Shown here: piece after piece, positions 20,912-33,481 of the stretch
How positions within the stretch are numbered: the first letter of the stretch is position 1
How the letters are laid out: each line of letters starts with the position of its first letter
Assembly (NCBI GenBank): GCA_947579605.1
Contig: OX388318.1
Location: 9,982,001-10,046,000, forward strand
Direction of reading: 5' to 3'
Source: Athripsodes cinereus
Lineage: Eukaryota > Arthropoda > Insecta > Trichoptera > Leptoceridae
Length of the DNA stretch: 64,000 nucleotides
The notes under the pieces: generated by a model
Told to the model about the DNA's origin: nothing
The model's database searches: none
Seen by the model: the letters and a program-made list of their open reading frames with translations, nothing else
Made by a program: the position numbers and the translations under genes

Positions 20912-21585
20912 CCCAACACCAAAACTTACAAGTAAATTAAAAATATAGGAAAAAAAGAAAAGAAAAGTAAGAAACCTCCACCAAAATTAGTCAAGGTCGT
21001 GGGTCGTCTTAGAAGTGGCCCTGCGGGCCGGCGTGGTTGTAGACACGAGAAAACAACAACAATGTGACTATGAGAAGCGACAGAATACGCTAGAACAGAA
21101 CGTGATTTTAACACAACGACGATACGACAGAATGAATATAGTACATATTATTATTTTGTACTGTGATAGAATTAATTTATACGTGCATATAATATTATTA
21201 TTATAAGGGACTTGTCAGTCATGTGTGTGCGTGCAGAATTCTTTTTTGAGACGCTCTTGTTCTGTTTATGATTCATTCTTTCAAAACCTTGACATACTCG
21301 TCATGAATAAGCAAGACTTTAGAGCGGGAGTGTCTGGGGCCTTGTTGTCATCAGCGGTCCCCGTGGATTGATCTCGGTCTCTCACTGTTTGGCAGCATGG
21401 GATCACTTACATTTTGGGCGGGGGGTGGATGGGTGTGCTTGCTTGAATGCATGGCTCTCTCGATCATAGCATCCTTGGAATATTGGATATTGGCCGTGTA
21501 TTTGATTGGGCTTTGTAACTCATACTGGATGGGTGATTTTATTTATTTGTTTTGTTTTGATTTCTAGTATTTTGGGATTTTATAT
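20912..21585. other. No gene recognised (20912-21585)
   Basis: Mixed composition, locally GC-richer than the surroundings (20990-21060 and 21330-21440). No ORF with recognisable content. Could be the flank of an older repeat. Confidence 0.45.
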
Positions 21586-21589
21586 TTAT

Positions 21590-21975
21590 AGATTTACTTT
21601 GACTTTTTTCAGAAAATTTTAACTTTAACTTTTTATCTCAAGACTAATGTGACTGAAAGACTGATTTCTAGTATTCTAGTATTTTAGGATTTTTTGCTTT
21701 TATATTTTATATTTTTGTACTATTTTAAATATTGTATTTTTATTGTTTTTAAATTTACTTTGACTTTTTTAGAAAATTTTAACTTTTACTTTTTTTTCTC
21801 AAGACTAATGAGACTGAAAGACTGATTTCTTATGTTTTGGGATTTGTCACTTTTGTATTTTTGTATTATTTTTAAGTATTGTATTATCGTTGTTTTGAAA
21901 TTTACTTTGACTTTTTTAGAGAATTTTAACTTTTGCTTTTTTTCCTCAAGACTAAGACATTTCTGGAAAGAGTGG
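21590..21975. repeat. Diverged tandem repeat, ~150-160-bp unit
   Basis: The block TTTACTTTGACTTTTTTAGA followed by AAATTTTAACTTT and CTCAAGACTAA recurs at about 21592, 21753 and 21900, with spacings of about 161 and 147 bp. T-rich on the plus strand. Non-coding. Confidence 0.7.
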
Positions 21976-22404
21976 AATCTTCGCTGGTCCACATGTTAAA
22001 TGTATTAATTGTCAATATATTGTGTAACGACTGTTTGATTCTAAATATTATAAAAATAAAAAATAACAATAAATACATAGTGAATATAATGGCACAGAGA
22101 AGACTTTTATAAGATGTTCAGTACATGTACATAGAATGTCCGCTAAAATTACATTTCTGAGTGGCGAGATTTTGTTTCACTTTTTTAAGTGAGTTGTGAT
22201 GTCACAATTTTGTATTTTAATTTTATTTTATTGATAATCCAAGCAAAATGTACAGTCATTCAGAACATATTACAAATAAATACATTGAATAAATAATTGA
22301 CCAGTGAAAAATGAATTTATAATTCAATATTCTGTGTATAATTTCATAAAGATATAAATATGTTAGTGTCGCTGGTTGGTATACTTAATTATACACTATA
22401 CTAT
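21976..22404. other. No gene recognised (21976-22404)
   Basis: AT-rich; the text 21960-22070 (GGAATCTTCGCTGGTCC...) loosely resembles the LINE tail at 27740-27830. Nothing firm. Confidence 0.4.
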
Positions 22405-22798
22405 ACCCTCACGCCGTGTCCCAAGCGGGGTAGGCAAAGAGAACGGAACGCCAAACAGATCTATCTCTACACACTTCCTTCGCTTCCTCCACATTCATAC
22501 AGTTTCTCATACACGCTCGTCGGTTCCTCTTTTCCTCTTCGTTTCGCAGACACACAAAACATCCAAATACTTATCATTCATCATCTCTAAAATTTCGTCC
22601 GTCTTTCTCACCATCCCTCCTCTCACATTCAACACTCCCACCCTGCATTCCACTCTCCTCTTTGTGCCCTTCACCCACTTTGACGCGACATGATGGGTGG
22701 CAAGCCTCATCGCTGCCATATGCGTCAAAGCGTACTACCTATGGTCTTACATTTTACCCCCCACCGCCAAGGAATACGAAAAATCCACCACCCTGTAA
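22405..22798 (-). mobile_element. Internally deleted RTE LINE (both ends retained)
   Basis: 22405-22535 matches the 3' end of the LINE at 17767-20911 and 22536-22798 matches its 5' end, including the start codon region (MTHMAAMRLATHH at 22728) down to the codons for CVCETKRK. About 2.75 kb between is missing. In the intact LINE each side of the deletion carries TTCCTCTT (plus-strand sequence); here the two copies lie in tandem at the junction (about 22525-22540). The 3' microsatellite tail is preserved, so this truncated form may itself have been retrotransposed. Confidence 0.9.
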
Positions 22799-22980
22799 TG
22801 AAGACAGACCTTTCGCGGCGTGCGGTAAAACCTAAATTATTCGAATTAATAACCCCACAACTTACTTAAAAAAGTGAAACGAAATCTCAAAAAAGCTGTT
22901 GTATTGGTGGCATTAATAGTAACTTTTATTGGCAACAGCAACATTTTCCTTCCATCTTCATAGATACAAATTTGTGAAAT
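22799..22980. other. No gene recognised (22799-22980)
   Basis: Short AT-rich spacer. Confidence 0.4.
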
Positions 22981-22982
22981 AA

Positions 22983-23225
22983 AAGTAAGTCATTCAGAAT
23001 GGGTGGCATGTCTTATCGAAAATCATCATTATCATCTTTCCTCTCGGGAGCATAGTGCAGAACCAGCCTCCTCCATAAAAACGACTTTGCGCTGGTTGCT
23101 TCACCTCTTCCCGCGACATTCCCAGCGCTCTGATGTCTTTTTCATAGGAACGGTGAAAAAGGAACGTCCAGGACGTTGGAACCATTACCGACGGAAGAAC
23201 AGTGCTTTTTTTGGTCAACTATCAT
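22983..23225 (-). pseudogene. LINE C-terminal fragment joined to short-element scrap
   Basis: On the minus strand, 23218-22994 reads TVLPSVMVPTSWTFLFHRSY, EKDIRALGMSREEVKQPAQS and RF, resembling the 'D-I/L-R-x-L-G-M-S-W-E-E-A' tail after the RT in some insect LINEs. A matching segment lies at 47735-47850 (+). At 22983-23002, ATTCAGAATGGGTGGCAT is the complement of the RTE-derived short-element 5' block. Confidence 0.5.
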
Positions 23226-23229
23226 TGGA

Positions 23230-23934
23230 CCTTCTCAGAACATGATAGAAATAAAAATAAATTTCTTATCAAAAACAATTAACAAAAATTATTTTTTTTA
23301 TTTTCTCTATTTACTTTGTTGTTTAATCAGTCTTTTGCTAGAACAGTATTTATAGTCATTCGATTTTTTGTTAATAGAAATATTCATCGTTCATTTTGCT
23401 TCGCATTATATTGTTTTCTAAAAAATATCGTAAATATTGTTATTTCTGCGTCAAATTGTCAAATACCCGTTTGTAAAACAATATATCTCATAATAGGCAA
23501 TATTCTGTGAAAGACAGTGTCTAACAATGTTAAGAATTTCATTACACAAAACAGCGCACCACCTCCCTTTACCCTGCACCTATATCATTTGGAAATAAAG
23601 AGTAGCGATATCTACGTATCAAGTTAAAAAGGTAACTTTGGTCTTTATAGAGATATAAGCGCCAGCGTATAATGCGTTTGAAACGCATAGGCATATTGAA
23701 AATCCAAAACTTTTTTTTGACTTGATTTTTTATTAATGTTTTTTTTAAAAGATATTTATTTATTTATTATTTTATTTTATTTTATTGTAACAGAGTCATA
23801 CAGTTTATCTCACAATATAATACAACAACAATAAATATCTATAATACGTAAACCAATCAAGACTCTACACAGTAAGTAAAAAACATCAAACAGTCTGTTA
23901 TATCTGTTTTTTTTTGCTTATATTAATTTTTTGT
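23230..23934. other. No gene recognised (23230-23934)
   Basis: AT-rich. 23757-23900 has a TTATTTTATTTTATTTTATT run followed by AGTCATACAG, similar in layout to inverted LINE 3' tails; unconfirmed. Confidence 0.4.
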
Positions 23935-24020
23935 ATATATAAGATATATCGGCACCTGGTTTTGAACCACGGACCCCTTGTTCACGAGGCCGAGACTGTA
24001 TCTCCAGGGTCTCGACGAAC
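23935..24020 (-). mobile_element. SINE-A (tRNA-headed), internally deleted copy
   Basis: On the minus strand the head CGAGACCCTGG...GAGTCTCGGCCTCGTGAAC and the B-box region GGTTCAAAACC are joined directly to the terminal GATATATC of the SINE-A consensus (compare 43282-43470), so the middle is missing. Confidence 0.7.
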
Positions 24021-25338
24021 TCTATACTATACTTCATAATATGCAGTTTCTAGATTTTCTCCCAATAATTGAAAAAAAAAACTCCTCTCTTTCTATTTTT
24101 GATTAGGCTTGCAAAAATTCAACTATACCTAACACCCAAACTCCCTTTCAGCAAGCGATATGCATGTATGGTGACGGTTGATTAGGTTGGCAGTTTTTAT
24201 AATTTTTTAGCATATCTCATCCCATTTTTTGCACTTCCCGTGGAGTCACCAGAAAAGAATAAATGTCTCATTCTTTTCTGTAAGTTTTCAAGTGGCCCGT
24301 TCGTTGTGAATTTTTTCGAATCTATTATTTATGAAGCCATACATTTAATTGTGAGTGATTATGGATTGGAGAAGAAGTTGTACGAGTATATCACTACATA
24401 GCGTAAAAACATCTGACGCAAGTATTCAACACACAAGTTGGAAAATATAATATTATTCTTCAGCATATTTAGTACACCCTATAAATAATAAGTTTTCATC
24501 CCTTCTTCGACACAATATAATAATACTTCTTCTATAAGCTTTGTAAATAATAATATCTATCTACTGTGTATATATATCTAATATTGTGCTTACCCCCGTA
24601 TACAAAAAATATATCTCCAAAAAGGAAGAAGAATGGCTCTCTATAATAGGTATACATTGTAAAAGATAAATTTAATTTATATTGGTTTCTAGTGAAATCG
24701 ATGGCTTGTGTAAAATCTATGTCGGTTCACAACATAGTTACCTACTTCAAAATAAAATACATAAAGAAGATGATATATTATGATTTTGTAAAGATGATTT
24801 TTTACATATCCTACTTATATTCTAGAGGGGAAATATAGGGGTAGAGATAATTTGAACTACATTTTCTAAGCTTGTGCACTCTTTTTGTCAATTATAATGG
24901 ATGTATTTGGATGTGAAATTTCTATACAAGATAAATTAATTTTATGCATCGTCATATTATTATGTTTGGGTAGATGGCGCTCTTGTAGCTGACTGAACCC
25001 TGACTTCTCCAATTTTTTAATTAAATTATAATAGTTTATCGATTAAGTTTTTATTTATTTTTATTTTTCGACCAAAATAAAGTGTTTTTTTATTTGATAG
25101 TTTTGTTTTTTGTGTTTGTTTCTTGAAATTAAGTGATAAATTTTAATAAAGTTAAATCTCATACCATCCTAAATTTGTGACAATAAAAATAGTTTACATG
25201 ATTTGTATTTTAAAAGTAATAAAAATAAATTAAAGTGACAAATAATATTGTGAATGCGCTCTTGAAGTGATTTCATTACAAAAATAGCGCAATATAAGTG
25301 ATCCAATAATAATAATTGTGCTACGAGCTACAAATAAT
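24021..25338. other. No gene recognised (24021-25338)
   Basis: AT-rich. No coding or transposon termini recognised. Confidence 0.45.
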
Positions 25339-25350
25339 AACACTAATGTT

Positions 25351-25552
25351 CACTGTGTCGGTGTTTAGGTAGTAGAATTCCATATCGAAATAATAAAACA
25401 AATGTTTTATTCTACTAATGGTTTATTATGTGAGAGATAGTCTTTCGTCTGATGAGGACATTGTCAATCATTGACAATGTCCTCATCAGACGAAAGACGT
25501 CTCTCTCACATAATAAACCATTAGTAGAATAAAACATTTGTTTTATTATTTC
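25351..25552. mobile_element. Foldback element, family A, copy 2
   Basis: A perfect 12-bp duplication, AACACTAATGTT, lies at 25339-25350 and 25553-25564. The one-sided left tail CACTGTGTCGGTGTTTAGG... is the reverse complement of copy 1's right tail. The arms (about 25388-25464 and 25473-25550) are near-perfect inverted repeats meeting at ATTGTCAATCATTGACAAT. Non-coding. Confidence 0.85.
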
Positions 25553-25564
25553 AACACTAATGTT

Positions 25565-26002
25565 GTTTATTTTTCACAGTACAGAGATGTTGTTCCATAT
25601 TCTATGTCGATTATGTTCAATGCATGTAAAAAGACGATTGATTTTCCCGCTAATAAAAATACAGTGATAATTACTTGCATTTCATCATGAATCGTGATAT
25701 TGTTTGTGTGATATCTGTATATATATTTTTTTAATTTTTGTTTTTCTATCTTCTGTCTGTATTTAAAATATTTTTGTTATAAGTAATATTTGTTATTGTT
25801 TTTTGTGTAATTGTAATTAATATACTAAAGACTAATGCCATTAATGTATAATGAATAATAATTCGTACTTGATTTTAGTATTAAATCTATTCATATTGTA
25901 AATGGGAACATGTTTTTTTTATGAATATATTTGTGTGTGTGAATGTATATGCGTGTGTAGGTACATATGTATGTATGATGAATCTAAGTAATTTTTGTAC
26001 AT
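25565..26002. other. No gene recognised (25565-26002)
   Basis: T-rich sequence, nothing supported. Confidence 0.45.
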
Positions 26003-26016
26003 TTATTTTTTTATTT

Positions 26017-26168
26017 ATTGCGTCGGTCTTATTTTGTTAAACTCCATGTTTATATATGGAAAAAACATAATTGGTGAGTTTTACTTAAAAGATTTTAATG
26101 AGCAGTGACCTAGTTTTGACTAAAATCTTTTAAGTGAAACTAAACTAAATTGTGTTTTTTCCATATAT
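26017..26168. mobile_element. Foldback element, family D, copy 2
   Basis: The tail GTTAAACTCCATGTTTATA and the inverted arms ending in TATGGAAAAAACATAATTGG / AAATTGTGTTTTTTCCATA are shared with 14455-14590. A possible T-rich target duplication (TTATTTTTTT...) flanks it but is too low-complexity to rely on. Confidence 0.65.
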
Positions 26169-27470
26169 TATTTTTTTGTTGTAAATGTACCTATTTCTAA
26201 TGTAACCCTTTGAGCAAAACACTGTTTCATTAAAATAGTAAAAAAAATATTAGCGTTTTTGTGTTCATAGTTAAACATAGTTTTCATTTTATTTTTTGAG
26301 CATTCTGTCTTGCGCTGCTTGCATCCAATAAGTACCGGCTAGCCGTTTCACATCACTCAACCAATTTACATATCTATCTTAACTTTTTTTTCTGTAAATA
26401 TTAAATTGCTATTCGAAATCCATCGAAAATCCATTTAGAGTCATAAAAATATGAATATGAGTTACATAAATGTAGAAAAAAAACATGATTTCTGAACGTT
26501 CATGTTGAAATGTGTACATTGTGTGTACAAATGTGTGGTTAGATGGAAGAAATCACTATATATAGTGATAATCTCGCCACTGCACATCATCACATTTTCT
26601 TGTGTATATTGCTTTATTTTATTTGTTATATGAATGATGATGTGCAAGAAGAATAAAATAAATAAATAAATAAATACATTTGGTTTTATTTTTTAGGTAT
26701 GTAGAAGATATTCTGAAAAAAAAACAATATACGTTACGGGTTCTGAAATATTATCATTTCGTTTAAAAGCTTTTCCGGTGGATGCTGATGGTTAATACTT
26801 TCTGCACATAGTCATAAATAAGTATGTTTGCAGTTTTATACATTTCGGTTAATAACTATAGTACGAGTGTATACTTTTACCTCCCCACCAATAGGAGTAT
26901 CCATGTCTTATTATTTGTATGGTAAAAACTATTTCCAGTCTTACCCTTGTAGTATGGGTGCGTAAGTATGTAATAAAACACATGATTTTATATATGGCAT
27001 GTGTAGTTAGATACATCTGTTTATATAAACGGTTCTAGATTGTCACTATTCTGCAAAACTAGGATCTTAATAATACACTATACTTAATACCATTGATGTG
27101 CTGTATACAATGCACTCGTACATTGCTTTACGCGCTTTAAACGTTCCGAATCTATCTTTGACTTACTGCCTTAAATGAAAAACGTACACTGCGTCTTTGT
27201 AACTAAGCTACGTTGCAGTATTAACATTTGGTTGATGTTTATTTTATTTTATTTTATTTCACGTTTGGGTAATGATGATGAGTCAAAGTTTATAAAAAAT
27301 TGCAACATCTGTTTGTTGGTTATTTTGTTTATACTGCAATATCAGGCTGTGGTAAAAATATAAATTGAAGGATTAGCAAGAGGTCCTGATGCTCCTTCCA
27401 GGCCCTCTAGCTACAATAAACTATGGGCGGGGATCTCTGAAGTCAGTATCTAGCCTTCAACTTGAATATA
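26169..27470. other. No gene recognised (26169-27470)
   Basis: AT-rich. AATA-repeat at about 26654-26675. The 62-codon ORF at 27175-27363 lacks motifs. Confidence 0.45.
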
Positions 27471-27474
27471 TATT

Positions 27475-27862
27475 ATAAAGAATGTTGAATTTTAAATGAT
27501 GTTAAATTTTGAATTTTAAATTTTGAGAGATTTTATATGATATTTTTATATTTTTAATTTTATTATTCATGACTCATTGTATTGTTTTTATTGCTTATTG
27601 TTTTATTGTTTAATCCTACGATTATTGCTTTGTGAGCATTATTCTATTAATTTTCTTTACATAATTTACTCTATTCTATTGTAATTGTTGTTTTTTGATT
27701 TATCTGTTGTGTTTGGTTATGTATGTTTTGTAGAGCACATAAGGGTAATATAGGGATCTTCACTGGTTTGCTTATTGCTAAATATGTTATAGACCATTGT
27801 ATTTTTTGTATCAACTGTATGTATCCTGTAAAATTGAAATAGATAGATAGATAGATAAAGGA
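27475..27862 (+). repeat. Probable LINE 3' tail with (TAGA)n
   Basis: T-rich, non-coding stretch ending AAATTGAAA followed by a TAGATAGATAGATAGATA tract at about 27839-27857. The layout of a long T-rich 3' UTR closed by a tetranucleotide tail suggests a non-LTR 3' end. No coding part is attached. Confidence 0.4.
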
Positions 27863-27964
27863 AGAAGATGTTTGTGTGTATTTGTATGAGTTTGTTATTA
27901 GATTTATAACATAAAATTACATAGATATTGACATAAGTCAAAATTTTCTCATCATCTTACATGG

Positions 27965-28580
27965 AACGCATATTTATTTATTTATTTATTCATTCTACGG
28001 CAAAAAGCCCTTATTACATGATACATATATATAAACAATTTCCACAACAATAAAATTGAAAACACAACACAAACACACTCAAATCTCAATGATATAAAAA
28101 CATATAAAAGACAATGTAATAGAAATTATATAAAAGATATTAAAATTTAAAAATAAAATTACAGAATTTAATTTTTTTTAATTTAAAACCACAACACAAA
28201 CAAATTCAATGTCAGACATGAAATTCAAAATTTAAAACACGTGTAAACTATCATCAATTATAGTTACCAATAAAAATAACAAGACAGACTGGATACAAGA
28301 AGATGGATCAATCATAGCTAACAATAAAAACGACATCACAGAACAATCCATATCACCGAACACTACAGCAATTCACACTTGCAAATTCACATCCTCTGGA
28401 CTCTCAACATGGCTTCTGTCACATGTGATTTATATTGGACTAATGATGAGTGAAATATGTCAACCCCTTCAGCAAATTCATTTCCCAAACGCTGAACTCT
28501 TTTTAGAGATGAATTCTGACCATACGTAGTGGTCGAGTCATCAACATAAAATGGTAAGGATTGTCGAGTAACTCTCAATT
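27965..28580 (-). pseudogene. Non-LTR RT C-terminus with 3' UTR (probable)
   Basis: The minus reading 28578-28387 gives TRQSLPFYVDDSTTTYGQNS, SLKRVQRLGNEF and DIFHSSLVQYKS, which resembles the extreme C-terminus of CR1/Jockey-type reverse transcriptases, where a 'T-R...P..R..-R-x-x-N' block precedes the stop. A ~400-bp A-rich (coding strand T-rich) 3' UTR follows, ending in a TTTATTTATTTATTTATT run at about 27971-27990. The remainder of the element is missing; a poly-A/T junction lies at 28570-28640. Confidence 0.4.
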
Positions 28581-28616
28581 TTTTTCTCTTTTTTTCTCTT
28601 TCTCAAGAAACAAACA

Positions 28617-28639
28617 CAAAAAAAAAAAAAAAAAAAAAA
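28617..28639. repeat. Poly-A tract
   Basis: An uninterrupted run of A about 23 long, preceded by T/C-rich sequence (28577-28605) that is roughly its complement. Possibly a head-to-head junction of two retrotransposed tails. Confidence 0.8.
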
Positions 28640-28649
28640 CTCAATATTC

Positions 28650-29335
28650 AAGCAAAATTATTTTATATCTTTTCGGAGTTAAGTTTTCTGAATCATTTGA
28701 TATTTTGAAATTACAGTAGGCAATACTTAATGATATCGGTTAAAATTGGTTTAGTTTAACGCTTCTTCTTAATTAATAATTATTCCGGACTTTCTTATAA
28801 GGTTGGAATGTAGTTGCGAACTTGTAATACTTAGTGGATCTTCCATCCCTTAAACAAGAGGAGAGGGCTGAAGTACGGCAGGCAGCTGGCTGAGGGTAGG
28901 GGATGATAATAACAATACGGAAAACTGTTTTAGGCTAAAAGCATTTAGCAATGGACCCAGTGAAGCAATAAACACTCACAACAGATAAGGGTCGATAAGC
29001 ATTACGTATTACTACTACTGAAATACTCCACATACACAATACAGCCAACACAACTTGCTTACAAAACACAACACATATGTGTGTACAATGTGAAGGCACC
29101 CATTGATCACATTCTATTTCCTTACTCACTTAACGCACCAGGCGGAAAACTTAAAAAAAAAACGAGCCTCCTAGGCTAAATTTGGATATCTTTTCAACAA
29201 ATGTGTACTCCATCTATGTATACTATCTTTATATATACATATATATAACAAATGGAATACTTAACATCATTATATTTGTAGGAGAAGAAAGTCTCTCTCT
29301 TTTTTTTTGGCATTGCAAAATGTAGAAAGTCATTT
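28650..29335. other. No gene recognised (28650-29335)
   Basis: No feature supported; the 64-codon ORF at 28935-29129 (-) has no motif. Confidence 0.45.
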
Positions 29336-29339
29336 TATG

Positions 29340-29640
29340 TATCCATACCATCACGAAATCATCCATAAGCAGGGTAGCCAGTAGCGTACTAACTGCTTGT
29401 TACCATGGCCGTCTTACTCATGTCCATTAAACAATTAAGGAATTCGGCATGGGTGACATACTTGAACGCTGAATTGATATTGTTAAATATCTTATATTTA
29501 CATGAAGCCTGATTCACAGAACATTCGAAAATTTATCGAAAAGAGTGAGAGACAATATTTTATTCCTGAGTTACCTGTGTGGAAAGTTACATTGGAAACG
29601 AGCCCATGATGCCACCCTAAAGGACTCCTCATGGACATCT
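29340..29640 (-). mobile_element. RTE-derived short element, long form
   Basis: Minus strand: the leader with ATGAGGAGTCC..., the block AATTCAGCGTTCAAGTATGT, CACCCATGCCGAAT, then GGCTACCCTGCTTATGG and GTGATGGTATGG near 29340. Same order as 3943-4265 and, for the last two blocks, as 40674-40821. Confidence 0.65.
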
Positions 29641-29649
29641 CATATTCAT

Positions 29650-31974
29650 TTTATTTATTCATTCTTTACTGTACATTGTTAACAAACAATTACATAGAAG
29701 GTATACATTCAAGTTGATACAATCAATATATAGAGGTCGAGTTTATCGCAAAGGCGCGATTTCTTCCAATTAACCCAAAATTTTACCTACCTATAAATGT
29801 TTTTTATAAGCTGCTTTATTGATGATCAACAATAAAAGCACGTATGAAACTTGGTTATGATTGACATTTCATCATTCCGAAAACTGACTCCCCAATCAAA
29901 GTTTTTGATTATAAAACCGACATTTATTTATTTTTTATGAAAGATATTTGTTTTGGAAGCACGACATGTTTTCTATTTTCAATTCTAAACAAACATCAAT
30001 TTTAATAGTATGTACTGGGTAGGTTCCTACTAACATATCCGTACTAATAAAATTTAGAATTCAGTACCTCCCCACTTTAAAATTCAATTATATTTTACAA
30101 AGGTATATAATAATAGACACGTATACACACAACACACTAGTGTAAGGTAGAAGATCACAACAATTTATTATTTTATATTCTGAAATGATAAAATAAGTAC
30201 TGTGTTTCTATGCGAGTTGAGTGTGTGGAATTCAGTGGTGTTACATTTGTTCGTTTTGAATAACCTTTTGCACACACCCCAAAAATTTTCACCAACGATT
30301 TTTTTCCTAATCACAAGAAGTTTATTAATCTTATAACGACCAATTAAAACATTAAATTTTATATAAAACAAAATGTATATTTTTTATTAGGATTGCACTT
30401 GAGCAACAAATATATTTCTTGATCGTAATTATTGTGATATAAGTACATAAGTAGAGGCTCTTTTATGTTTTTAATGATTATTTCTTCAATAATAAGATTG
30501 AAATTTTGAGGTAAATAAAGTATATTTTGAAGTGTAAATCTGAGTTTTACTATGCACATAAATCTGTGTACAATAAGTAAAAAAAAAACATTAACAATTA
30601 GATATTAATTAATGTCAACCAAGAGAAGAACCAACTTAAAATATTCAAATCCCTTGACAACGGGTGAATTGTTGAAAAGAAATAAATAAATTAAAAAAAA
30701 CTTCAAATATGTATTTTTGCACATTATATCGTCGATATGCCTGTCGTGCACCCTAAAAACATAAACGAGTATAACAAAATAAATGTCACACTACAAATTT
30801 AGAATTTTCAGGTTTTTTGACAAATTAACTAAAAAATATATGACGTAATGCTTTATTTATTCACTTTGTAATTTTTATATCAATATTTATTTGTTATAGA
30901 TAAAATAGTAATCATTTGACGTGAAAGGAAATATGAGATGAGATAAATTTACACAATAGAAAATAGACACGGAATATGGTGCATTTGAGATCATTTTATG
31001 AGAAAACAGCGCTTTATATTATGTGTGTATAGATAAGATGAAATACTTTGTGTGACCCACCACTGGTGTAGATGTACTTTTGATAGTATGTCAATGTTTC
31101 ATACAAAAGTAATTTGAGGTACGGGACGAAAGCATTCGGAGGGTATCAACCTTTAATAATTTGATGGACGTATCACCCCATTTCTGTCATTCAAAAAGCA
31201 ACCCTCTATTATGTAGTAGGAGCTTTAATTCTCAAATACAATTTCTCGTATCGTCTAAAAATATTATATGTTTTGTACCATTATTTTGTATCTGTTAATA
31301 TGAACAGTGATATAACAACGAGTCAAGCAAACTGAGATTGTCAATGTCATAATTAAAAGCAAATATATAAAAGTTATGAGTTATAGATAAAAATATGAAG
31401 GTTGGTTAGTTTTAGCTGCTCAATAATTTTAGTTTCATTTTTAGGTTTGAATTATGACAATAACGCAATTTTTAATTTTGTGGCTAAACACATTGTCGCT
31501 CAACATCATCTATATAACTGTTAACGATAATAATAATAATAATATTCCACATCTTGTAGTTTTATCTTTTCTCTTCCCTATACAACGTTCTTGTTGTTGT
31601 TACCTTACAATTTAATATAATAATAATAATAATTGTATCTCCGCTACGAATGTGAAGGAGGATGCAGAGAATGTTGTGTGTGTGGTATAGATAGAATCAC
31701 ATTATTGTTATTATTATTATTATCATAAAATGAGTGGAAAATGATAAACATGAGAAGAGAATGATAAACGTGCTGTGAAGATATACCTAATATTTATGAA
31801 ATACTTAGGTACCTAGTATTATGTTTGCCGCAAAAACATTCTAGAATGCAACATTTTTTTATGTTCTTAATTCATGTGAGTTCATGCATATGTGGTATTT
31901 TTTTTTTAAATAAATCTTATTATTTATTATAAATAAATAGTCACTGTATGTAGTCAAGCTTCGTGAATCTTTCA
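29650..31974. other. No gene recognised (29650-31974)
   Basis: Longest featureless interval. AT-rich; AATAAT-type microsatellites at about 31527-31545 and 31616-31633, and a TTATTATTATTATTAT run at about 31706-31722. 29650-29740 resembles an inverted LINE 3' tail. No coding evidence. Confidence 0.5.
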
Positions 31975-31984
31975 ATTAACTTGA

Positions 31985-32050
31985 TGTGGTGAATAACTTC
32001 CCTTTCACGACACAAGGTTTTAGCTTACTGTGATAGGTGTATAAGTTTGT
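31985..32050 (+). mobile_element. SINE-A 3' fragment
   Basis: CCCTTTCACGACACAAGGTT, then TTAGCTTACTGTGATAGGTG and TATAAG match the body of SINE-A at 43370-43420; the tRNA-like head is missing. Confidence 0.65.
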
Positions 32051-32340
32051 ATTTGATATATTCTTTTTTCAAACAAGAAAAAAATAATGGATTTGGGATA
32101 TTTTTTCATTCAGAATTGTTTTATCGTCACGGTAGATATTATTTTATATTGGTACGGGAAGGAAACTCGCATGATTATTACAAGACCACTTATTGTGCTA
32201 GGTGCAAATTGACTCTCCAATTCAATAAATCAGCAACTCGAAATACTAATATCCCAAAATATGTCATATTAAAAATTTTAACTTGTAAATTTTAGTTTGT
32301 AATCAATGTACTGTATAGAATGAATAAATAAATAAATAAT

Positions 32341-32455
32341 ACATCCTCTTCGTCATTCTTTCATTTTGCATTCGTTCAACATGTCCAAATCATCGTAACT
32401 TATTTATACGCATTCTATTCACAACACTCTTCTCACATCTACTCATCGTCGGGTA
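32341..32455 (-). pseudogene. RTE LINE internal fragment
   Basis: Matches 18006-18112 of the intact LINE (codons around NKLRWFGHVERM...TKRI) with many substitutions. Both ends are truncated. Confidence 0.7.
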
Positions 32456-32459
32456 AAAG

Positions 32460-33255
32460 TGCTATAAAATTGTTCTGAACGGAATAAATTTACCTTGTAT
32501 TAGGACACAAGAAAAATCTTTAGACGCTTACGGTTAATCTTTTATAGTATTGATTTCAATGTATAAAAACATACCTGTCTGCCTCACAGTACAAAACTTT
32601 ACCTATCACTGAGTATTGGTAGGTACACATATATATACAAAATACACTATGTTGTAATAAATAACTCTACCTATATTATATTCAGTGAGTGCTAACATAC
32701 ATTTCGCAAAACTAATGAACCGCTTCTCAAAAGGCTCTATGACAAAGTGCCCATGTACTATTATTATTACTCTCCGTGCTGCTGAAAAATAATATTATTT
32801 TCTACTACAAATATCACATTTATATTATCATGGATGTTTTACTATCGTCATTATCATTGTCATAATGTAAATAAAACATTGTTACATATGTGCTTTTATC
32901 GCGAAGCAAATAACAAATTCTTTGTAAAATTTGAAAGTGAAGTACAAAGTAATGTTCGAGTATATTCAATGAAACAATTTTAACAAGTATTTAAGATGTG
33001 TATTTAAGAAAAACAACAATGTTTATTTTAAACACAAATGATTAGGTATACACTCGAACGCTGTCGTCAAGGTAGATTGATATCATCAAGAGAACTGAAC
33101 ATTAAGGATTTCCCACCACTTTCCCATGGATGTTTTAAGAAACACTTAATGATATGTAGAAAAAGAAGGCGTAAGGAAATAAAGGACAAAAAAATAGCAT
33201 ATTTAACATATTTAGTTCAGAGATGAAGTATGCTTCGCATCTTTGATGTTTTATA
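32460..33255. other. No gene recognised (32460-33255)
   Basis: The 62-codon ORF at 33038-33226 is Lys/Arg-rich but matches no family I can name. Otherwise nothing. Confidence 0.4.
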
Positions 33256-33258
33256 TTG

Positions 33259-33481
33259 TACTAGCGGACCGTACCAGCTTTGCACGGGTAGATATGTATT
33301 AAAAATAATAATTTAGTTTTAGTAAGGATCCTTATCTCTTTTTTTATATAATATAGCCTATGTCACCCGGAAATTGTGTAGCTTCCCAACAGTGAAAGAT
33401 TTTTTCTATTCGGTTCAGTAGTTTCGGAGCCTATTCGACGCAAACAATCAAATCTTTGCTCTTTATAATATAAGTATAGAT
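33259..33481 (+). mobile_element. Widespread lepidopteran terminal-repeat element, short copy
   Basis: Begins TACTAGCGGACCGTACCAGC, includes ATAGCCTATGTCACCCGG, GTGTAGCTTCCCAACAGTG and TCGGTTCAGTAGTTTCGGAG, and ends TTATAATATAAGTATAGAT. This is a very common insect repeat 3' end, related in its first bases to 9833. Confidence 0.7.

Noticed and set aside
25449..25503. Hammerhead in foldback A copy 2
   Set aside because: CTGATGA and GAAA are present but separated by an extra TCATCAGAC that breaks the core geometry; kept only as a weak finding.
33038..33226. 62-codon basic ORF
   Set aside because: No recognisable motif, no repeat context, length expected by chance in this much sequence.
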